Shown in pieces: positions 58,031-64,000 of a stretch of 64,000 nt of DNA (within the stretch, counting starts at the first letter, position 1; each line of letters begins with the position of its first letter). Both the position numbers and the translations under genes were made by a program. The notes below the pieces were generated by a model, which did no database searches, was not told the origin of the DNA, and worked only from the letters and a program-made list of their open reading frames with translations. Source of the stretch: Periconia sp. R9002 (taxonomy: Eukaryota > Ascomycota > Dothideomycetes > Pleosporales > Periconiaceae); the NCBI GenBank assembly GCA_023627715.1, contig JAMAHW010000046.1, forward strand, positions 1-64,000, in the 5' to 3' direction.

Positions 58031-60199
58031 TCAAGACTGCGTCGTCTTAGCTCCGACAACACCCATCAATTTCCTCTTTTGTCTCTCCGCCCACTCCCGA
58101 CTCGCGATGCGTCCCCTCTCCGCAGCTTCAGCCCTCGCCCTCTTAGCCGCCTCCTCCTTCTCCTTCCTCTCGCGCTCCCTCGTCTCCTGATCCACCTTGT
58201 CGCGGTTAAAGACCTGTCGACCTTTGAGCTTGAGAAGCGCAGCGTCCGCGGGGGTAACGGTCGATTTCTGCACGTGGCCACCGAGAACGACGCTGTTGCG
58301 GTTGCTGTTTGTGATGGTCGAGGACGAGCTGGATGCGGTTCGCGATTGCGTCGTTGTCGTGGTGCTCGTATGCGTGCTGGCGCTGCGTTTGGGGACTGTG
58401 AGCGAGCTTGTGCGGTTGAGTGTCGTGGTCGTGCTTCGGGCAGCGGGCGCTGGGCGGGCTTTGAAGGGTGCTTTCTTTGCGGCCTCGGCGGCTTCTTGTT
58501 CCTCGCGCTTGAGGCGTTCTTCCCTTTGCGCTTTGAGCTTCGCGGCTACGGCTTCGCCTGGGAGTGTGAAGTTTGGCTTCGTGGGGGGTTTGGTGGATTT
58601 AGGGGGAGGAGGGATGGTGATGGGGCGCGAGGATGATGATGTTGATGACGATGATTCTTGGTTGCCGCCCTCTGCTTCGCGCTTTAGGCGTTCCTCCTTC
58701 CGTGCTTTGAGCTTCGCGGCTATGGCCTCGCCGGGGAGCTGGAAGTTTGGTTTCGTGGGCGCCTTTGTCGATTTGGGAGGCGGCGGCATGCTGATCGGTC
58801 GTGGTTTCTTTGCTGAGCCTGCTTCTGCTTCGCGTTTGAGACGTTCTTCCTTTTGGGCTTTGAGTTTGGCGGCGATGGCTTCGCCTGGAAGCTGAAACGC
58901 TGCTTTGGTAGGAGCGCGCTGGGATTTTGGCGGTGGAGGAGGCGTGGGGAAGGACATGCTGATGGGACGACGTTTGGAAGCTAGGTAGTCGACCGTTTCT
59001 CCTGATGCCTTGCGGGCGGCTTGGTCTTTGGCCGAGGATGATGACGCAGCCCGTACGCTCGACGCTCGTCCTAGAGATGGACGAGAGAGAGGCTTGGTTG
59101 TGGTTGGTTTGAGAGATTTGGGTGCTGCATTGGGATTTCTCGATACACGGGCTACTACAGGGGACTTCTTCTTGGGTGTAGTTGTCTTGGGGAGGGCCTT
59201 CTTCTGTGGCGCCTCATCGGCCGACTGGTCGAATAGAGGAATTGCTTTCCCTACATTCTCGAGAGCTTCCTCCAAAGCGTCGAATGCTTCGATGGATTCT
59301 TCGAGGCGCATTGGCGATTTGGAGGGACTGCGTGAGGACGGTCGGCTGGGAGTGCGACTTGCTGCTGGCGTTGCCTCCTCGTCGCATGGTTTTTCTGAAG
59401 TCAAAGTCTTGGGCTCAGGCTCTGCAAAAATCTCCACGGTAGGCGTGTTCGCAGTAGCATTCGGGGTGGTGGGGGCAATTTCAGAGTCGTGGAGTTCTTG
59501 CTCTGCTGCAATTGGCGGCTCAACCTTCAATTCATGAATTTCTTCTTGCACATTTACAGCCGGCTTTGCTTCTTCTGCAATTTCGGCGTGAACCTCTTCA
59601 GCTGGCGTTGCTTCTTCTATTGATTGTGCAATGACTTCCTTCTCCGGTTCGGCAGCGTTTTCTGTCTGTTGCGCTGCTGCGACAGTGTCTTCCAAATCAA
59701 CAGCAGGGGCATCGTCGGCTGGGTTAGGGCAAGGTTGAGAGGGCCTAGAAAGCTCCTCCTCCTGCATAGCCAATTGGCGGCGCGTCATGCGCAACGAGCG
59801 CACAGGTGGTGGTGGACTGGCAGGTCGCTCATGGGTTTCTGGGGCTTGTTCTGCCAGCTCAGCAACGGCTGCATCGGCGGCCGGGTTCCCTGCAGCGAGC
59901 GGCTCATCTTGGACGGATTCAACCGCGAGGGTGTTGTCTTCTTTGACCGCCTTTCCCTTTTTTCCTTTTGCACCTTTCTTTGCGCCAGCCTTTGGCTTGC
60001 TTTTCTTAGGTGGCATCTTTTGAGATTGGACTTGGGCGGCTTCCTCGGCATCAAGCTCTATGGACGTATTTCCGGAGACATCGCTCAAGGGAACGCGATC
60101 ATCGTTGGGTTGGGGGTTCGCGGGGGGTTTTGACGCGTCGTATGTCTCGATGTCTGGTTGCTGGGCCTCGGCGCGCAACGCTGCACGTGTGAGGCGCAT
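58031..60199 (-). CDS. Lysine-rich protein with three LPGEA..KLK repeats
   Basis: One exon, 722 residues, almost all low-complexity. The N-terminal 120 residues include KKSKPKAGAKKGAKGKKGKA. Then comes a Glu/Ala-rich acidic third. From about residue 407 there are three repeats of about 50 residues (near 407-457, 465-513 and 525-572). Each has R-P-I-(S/T), a PPPPKS-type run, (F)xLPGEA(I/V)AAKLKA, and EERLKREE. The end is a Ser/Thr-rich stretch and a charged helix (ETRERERKEKEEAAKRARAEAAERGR). The repeat recalls the basic KLK..EER helices of TPX2-like microtubule proteins, but this is a weak likeness. I assign no function. Confidence 0.78.
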   Translation of the reverse strand: MRLTRAALRAEAQQPDIETYDASKPPANPQPNDDRVPLSDVSGNTSIELDAEEAAQVQSQKMPPKKSKPKAGAKKGAKGKKGKAVKEDNTLAVESVQDEPLAAGNPAADAAVAELAEQAPETHERPASPPPPVRSLRMTRRQLAMQEEELSRPSQPCPNPADDAPAVDLEDTVAAAQQTENAAEPEKEVIAQSIEEATPAEEVHAEIAEEAKPAVNVQEEIHELKVEPPIAAEQELHDSEIAPTTPNATANTPTVEIFAEPEPKTLTSEKPCDEEATPAASRTPSRPSSRSPSKSPMRLEESIEAFDALEEALENVGKAIPLFDQSADEAPQKKALPKTTTPKKKSPVVARVSRNPNAAPKSLKPTTTKPLSRPSLGRASSVRAASSSSAKDQAARKASGETVDYLASKRRPISMSFPTPPPPPKSQRAPTKAAFQLPGEAIAAKLKAQKEERLKREAEAGSAKKPRPISMPPPPKSTKAPTKPNFQLPGEAIAAKLKARKEERLKREAEGGNQESSSSTSSSSRPITIPPPPKSTKPPTKPNFTLPGEAVAAKLKAQREERLKREEQEAAEAAKKAPFKARPAPAARSTTTTLNRTSSLTVPKRSASTHTSTTTTTQSRTASSSSSTITNSNRNSVVLGGHVQKSTVTPADAALLKLKGRQVFNRDKVDQETRERERKEKEEAAKRARAEAAERGRIASREWAERQKRKLMGVVGAKTTQS

Positions 60200-61336
60200 T
60201 GTCGCAAAGCAAGGGGTAGAAGAAAGCAGGGGAGCAAGCAGGAGAGGTTGGTGAGTGCGATTATCGAGGGGATTGAGGTGATGTTGAATTGAGAAAGCGG
60301 CGCTATGGTACGAATGGATTGATATGAGACATGGAACCGTGGTGGGGGTGTGTTTTGTGTCTGGAGCTGAGGTTTGATGGTGGTGCTGGCGCAGTGTTTA
60401 CCAGGGTCTCCCCGACATAAACAAACATCATTTCTATAACATGGAGGGAGGGAGATTATCAGCCGCATCTTATCTGATCTCGACATCACGTGATCTCTCT
60501 TGAACAACTCGAGACATCAATGGATCTGTACATACATTGGATATTGTAGACGCTAACAACAAAATAAACCCATCTTTTAGTCATTTCAAGCGGAGGGTAA
60601 GAGTTGCATTTGATTGGGCGGTACCTGTACATACCTGTGTGCGTACCTATGTACAGTTGACTGTTTGTCGCCTCAAGTGCTGGGTGGAGCCAATTGAACT
60701 GCCGGCTGCGGATATCGGAGCGGAATCGTCAAGCCATCACCAATTGCTTTTTTCCCTTCATCATAGTCGTTTAATAATTCACAACATCTCTCCCAAGTTC
60801 GCTCATTAGGTACATATATCTCACCCAACTTACGATACATACACAATCATTCATTGGCTGAAGAGGCTTTTGTTCTTGTTTTGAACCAATTGATCCTATT
60901 TCTCTCCATCGCCCTCAATTGGCATTCCGCTCACCACCATCTATCTCTCTCTCTCAAGGCTCCGAACCCCGGCCCCCTTGACTTCCCACGTTCCACTCCA
61001 CCCCATTCTTGGGCTAAGCTTGAGTAGCAGACCAAGCTGGCTACCCCGCGCCGCCTGTTGCTGGGAGCCTTCAATTCCCGCCTCTACCCCTCCTTAACCC
61101 CCCGTGTCGTCACCCTGGCGCCCTCACGCCCATCTTCGCGGCTCGACCTCTTCTCGCGCCACCTCGAGCCCAAGGCGACCCCCTTCCTCGAATTGAACAC
61201 TCCCTTTTCCACTGAGCGAAGCGCACGCTTTGTCGACGAGCAAGGCAACATCATCCCCTCCAAGAAGCCTCCAGAGTCCCAGGAACCACCCCAACCCCAA
61301 AAACAAATCCCCGAGATACCCCCCATACCCGCTGAA
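60200..61336. other. Divergent promoter, with AGX1 non-AUG extension
   Basis: Shared by the lysine-rich repeat gene and AGX1. From 61028 the AGX1 frame is open and coding-like without an ATG (see findings). 60900-61020 is CT-rich, like a leader. Confidence 0.5.
60485..60494. promoter_or_regulatory. CACGTG-centred palindrome
   Basis: ATCACGTGAT lies 286 bp upstream of the lysine-rich repeat gene start, between it and AGX1. Sequence match only. Confidence 0.35.
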
Positions 61337-62610
61337 ATGTCTACTCAACCACCCCATCCTGCATTGCTCATTCCTGGGCCCATTGAGTTCGACGATGCCG
61401 TCCTTCAGGCTATGGGTCACTTCAGGTAAATATCTCTCGAATCAGTCTGCCTTGTGTGCCTTAATACTGATACAATCCCAACTTTTTAGTGAATCCCACG
61501 TCGGCCAACCATTCGTAAACGTCTTCGGCAATGTCCTAGCCAACCTGCGCAAGCTCTTCCAGACAACCGACCCCGCCTCGCAACCCTTTGTCATCTCCGG
61601 CTCTGGCACCCTCGGCTGGGACCAGGTCGCTGCTAACCTTGTCGAGCCTGGCGATGAAGTCCTTGTTCTCCACACTGGATACTTTGCCGATTCGTTTGCC
61701 GATTGCTTCGAGACATATGGCGTCAAAGCTACACAACTCAAGGCTCCTATTGGCGAACGGCCACAGCTCGATGAGGTTGAGTCCGCACTGAAGGAGAAGA
61801 ACTACAAGATCCTTACTGTGACTCATGTCGACACAAGTACAGGTGTGCTCAGCGAAATCAAGGCATTGAGCGAGCTTGTGCACAGAGTCAGCCCGGATAC
61901 CTTGGTTGTTGTAGATGGCGTATGCAGTGTCGGCAGTGAAGAAATCAGGTTCGACGACTGGAAACTCGACGTGGTTCTTACTGCATCCCAGAAGGGTATC
62001 GGCTGCCCTGCAGGTTTGAGTATCCTCATGGTGTCGGGCCGTGCAATCGAGAGATTCAAGGCCCGTAAGACAAGGCCGACATCGTACTTTGGATCGTGGA
62101 AGAACTGGTTGCCAAGTACGTAACGACCTCTACTCCCCATTTTTTGGACCTGCATCTAACTCCTTTCTAGTAATGCAAAACTATGAGGCCAAGAAACCTT
62201 CATATTTCGCAACCCCTTCGCCCCAACTCGTCCGCGCCCTAGACACTTCCCTGACCCAGATACTCTCCCGACCTCTCGAGCAGCGTTTCGCAGACCATAA
62301 AGCTGCCTCTCAAAAGGTCAAGAAGGCTGTGGCCGACTTTGGTCTCAAGCAGCTCGCCTCCAAGCCAGAGAACCAAGCCAACGGAATGACTGCCATCTAC
62401 CTTCCCGAGGGCGTGTCCCCGCCCGATGTCATCCCCAGCCTGATGAAGAAGGGCGTTATCTTTGCTGGCGGCCTTCACAAGGAAATTGCGTCTAAGTATA
62501 TTCGTTTCGGTCACATGGGTGTTAGCGTAACGGATCCGGCCAGGCCTGATATCAACAAAGCTATTGAGAGCTTGAAGGAGAGTTTGACTGAGATTGGATA
62601 CAAGAATTAG
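61337..62610 (+). CDS. AGX1: Alanine-glyoxylate aminotransferase
   Basis: Exons 61337-61425, 61490-62115 and 62171-62610 encode 384 residues from the first ATG (MSTQPPHPALLIPGPIEF), the length of yeast Agx1. This pyridoxal-phosphate enzyme of fold type I turns glyoxylate and alanine into glycine and pyruvate. Landmarks are SESHVGQPFVNVF, the cofactor loop SGSGTLGWDQ, VVVDGVCSVGSEE (cofactor Asp) and LTASQKGIGCPAG with the Schiff-base lysine. The end, IGYKN, is not a peroxisomal signal. The frame is open for 103 more codons upstream without ATG, reading like a mitochondrial presequence. The gene converges on ELP1. Confidence 0.93.
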
Positions 62611-62936
62611 GTAGGCGTGAAATGGGCCAACATAGAAAGAAGAGCCATCTGATTGGGAGGAAAACCTAGACAAGATGTAAAATTAAGAACCAACAATTGA
62701 AAATAAAAACAAGAACAGTATTACTGAACAACATCTACTTCCTATTCGAGGAGTGCAAAGATGTTATGTTTTCTACACAGTTTAGACCGTTACACAAGAA
62801 GCATCCGACGTTGGTTGTCATGGGTACATGTATACGACACTTTTTTTCCCCCAGGTACATGGCAGCTATCTCTAAATCCATCTATCACAGCAGAGAGAAA
62901 ATGAGCAGCCAATCCGTCCTACATATCCACCAATCT
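62611..62936. other. Short 3' to 3' intergenic
   Basis: 326 bp between the stops of AGX1 (plus) and ELP1 (minus). AT-rich, no gene. Confidence 0.6.
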
Positions 62937-64000
62937 CTAACCCAGCAGTCCCAACTTTTCGAACCCTTTGACGACGGGAGCCACACGCTTCCTCTCCACC
63001 TCGGCGAGACTATCCAAGAGCGTCTTATCCGCTCCAGAAGGTCGAAACGCCTCCCCGCTTTCCACTCCCCCAGCAATTGGAAGAAACTGCTCTACCGCTT
63101 GGCTCTGAGGCGCATACACCTCCCTCACAGCATCCTGACAGCGCGCGAGAACCTGCTGAACCGCAGTCGCAACGGCATCCGCGCGCTCGCGCATCCCACG
63201 CCGCACGAGACCCTCCACAAGCCTCTGGATCTCATCGTGCATGCCGTTGATGCGCTCAATGAGCCGCTCGATGGAATTCACAAGGTACTCCTCCTCATAC
63301 ACGGTGCCCTTCTTCCCTCGCGCGCGCTTCCGCTCCTCGCGCCGCTTGTTTTTGGACGTCTTGCGCGTCGTCTGCGTGTTGATGGTCCCCGTGCCCGTCG
63401 AGCGCTGCGTGTACCGCGTCATGAAGGTGCCGCCGGACGTCGTGTCCGTGGGCGCGAGCGAGATGTTGTCCGGGATGTCGGACTCGTCGACGCCCTCGTA
63501 GAAGGCGAGTGGGTTTTCGGCCTTTTTGGTGCGCAGCTCGTGCAGGCGCGGGAGCTGGGCCGCGAGCTGCGTCTTCATGTCGGCAAGGAACTCGGTCATG
63601 TCGCCGCTGCGCTCTGCGAGCGCCGGGTCGATGATGTCCTGGATGAGCGCCGCGTGCTTGTGCAGCGTCACGAGGCGGAGCGCGTCGGCGAAGTGGCAGC
63701 CCTGGCAGAGGAGGCGGGTGGCGGTGGGGAGGTCGGAGAGGTGGTCGAGGTAGATGGTGGAGGCGGCGAGGTATTCTTTGGCTTCGGCGAGGCCTTCGGC
63801 GAGAGACGTGGCGAGGGATTGCAGCTCGGAGGGTGTCACGTCGGCCAGCGTGGCCGAGGAGAGGGCTTCGCGCCAGAGGTTGGCGGAGCGGTAGCATGGC
63901 CATGCTGAGGCGTGGTCTTGGAGGTATTCGTACGCGAGGGCGGCTTCTTTGTGCTTGTTGGTGCTGCGGAGGTGGTCGGCGTAGAGCTGCATGATGGCTT
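62937..64000 (-). CDS. ELP1: Elongator complex subunit 1, C-terminal part only
   Basis: The last 354 or so codons of a minus-strand gene whose start lies beyond the right edge. This is the C-terminal helical half of Elp1/Iki3, the scaffold of Elongator, which modifies wobble uridines of cytosolic tRNAs. Visible are the tetratricopeptide-like helices (ALAYEYLQDHASAWPCYRSANLWREAL, ATRLLCQGCHFADALRL). Then comes the highly conserved basic segment RYTQRSTGTGTINTQTTRK, then KNKRREERKRARGKKGTVYEEEYLVNSI, which takes part in tRNA binding. The dimerising end follows. No frameshift is seen. A long antisense frame covers it and is not accepted. Confidence 0.95.
   Translation of the reverse strand, partial: AIMQLYADHLRSTNKHKEAALAYEYLQDHASAWPCYRSANLWREALSSATLADVTPSELQSLATSLAEGLAEAKEYLAASTIYLDHLSDLPTATRLLCQGCHFADALRLVTLHKHAALIQDIIDPALAERSGDMTEFLADMKTQLAAQLPRLHELRTKKAENPLAFYEGVDESDIPDNISLAPTDTTSGGTFMTRYTQRSTGTGTINTQTTRKTSKNKRREERKRARGKKGTVYEEEYLVNSIERLIERINGMHDEIQRLVEGLVRRGMRERADAVATAVQQVLARCQDAVREVYAPQSQAVEQFLPIAGGVESGEAFRPSGADKTLLDSLAEVERKRVAPVVKGFEKLGLLG

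Noticed and set aside
57836..58895. Long plus-strand frames over the lysine-rich gene
   Set aside because: Shadows of the repeat-rich minus-strand gene; they repeat with its repeats.
60085..60507. 140-residue minus-strand frame
   Set aside because: Overlaps the start of the 722-residue gene in another frame; Pro/His/Thr-rich noise.
62697..63908. 403-residue plus-strand frame
   Set aside because: Antisense to ELP1, caused by the high GC of that exon; Arg/Gly/Val-rich with no domain.

Overview
This window is nuclear DNA of a filamentous ascomycete (Pezizomycotina). The signs are many short introns of about 45-90 nt with GT..AG ends, compact single-gene transcription units, mitochondrial-protein genes in the nucleus, a fungal pogo-type transposon, cell-wall genes (ECM33-like, ANP1-like, SUR7/PalI-like) and pyrimidine-rich leaders. 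Protein style and intergenic sequence fit Dothideomycetes, probably Pleosporales; this placement is inference, as no database was searched. Exon borders were worked out by hand from reading frame, splice consensus and family resemblance. Each exon chain given sums to a multiple of three.

Layout. 1-6.6 kb is accessory-looking: the 3' part of a pogo/Fot1-type transposase with an open reading frame, a five-exon gene for a multi-pass membrane protein of unknown function, and a secreted, GPI-anchored protein with five cysteine-rich repeats. 7.2-15.2 kb holds EFM6 (eEF1A lysine methyltransferase), MRPL8 (bL17m) diverging from RNR1 (ribonucleotide reductase large subunit, with two MCB boxes), a YCII-domain protein and a membrane-anchored polysaccharide deacetylase. 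16.4-25.6 kb holds MLH3, a serine-rich protein of unknown function, a BTB-like protein and a SWIM/RING zinc-finger protein. 26-32.8 kb holds ADE13, a SUR7/PalI-family membrane protein and a SKG6/AXL2-type single-pass membrane protein.

32.8-38.5 kb is a 5.7-kb stretch with no gene I can identify with confidence. 38.5-43.6 kb holds a mitochondrial NAD+ carrier diverging from QCR7, then MAG1 (3-methyladenine glycosylase, six exons). 43.6-46.9 kb is gene-poor. 46.9-50.6 kb holds ECM33 and a protein with two LPS(I/V)H motifs. 50.6-54.2 kb is gene-poor and ends at a small secreted protein. 55.7-64 kb holds ANP1, a 722-residue lysine-rich protein with three internal repeats, AGX1 and the C-terminal part of ELP1, which runs off the right edge.

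Most genes are unrelated housekeeping neighbours. Themes that recur are mitochondrial function (MRPL8, QCR7, the NAD+ carrier, possibly AGX1 and the YCII protein), DNA metabolism (RNR1, MLH3, MAG1) and cell surface (ECM33, ANP1, SUR7-like, deacetylase, GPI protein). I found no biosynthetic cluster, tRNA, rRNA or CRISPR array and no clearly new multi-gene system. The points most worth a second look are the apparent non-AUG mitochondrial presequence of AGX1, the five-repeat cysteine-rich GPI protein, the triple-repeat lysine-rich protein, the four palindromes in the SWIM/RING promoter and the large intergenic tract upstream of the SKG6-like gene.
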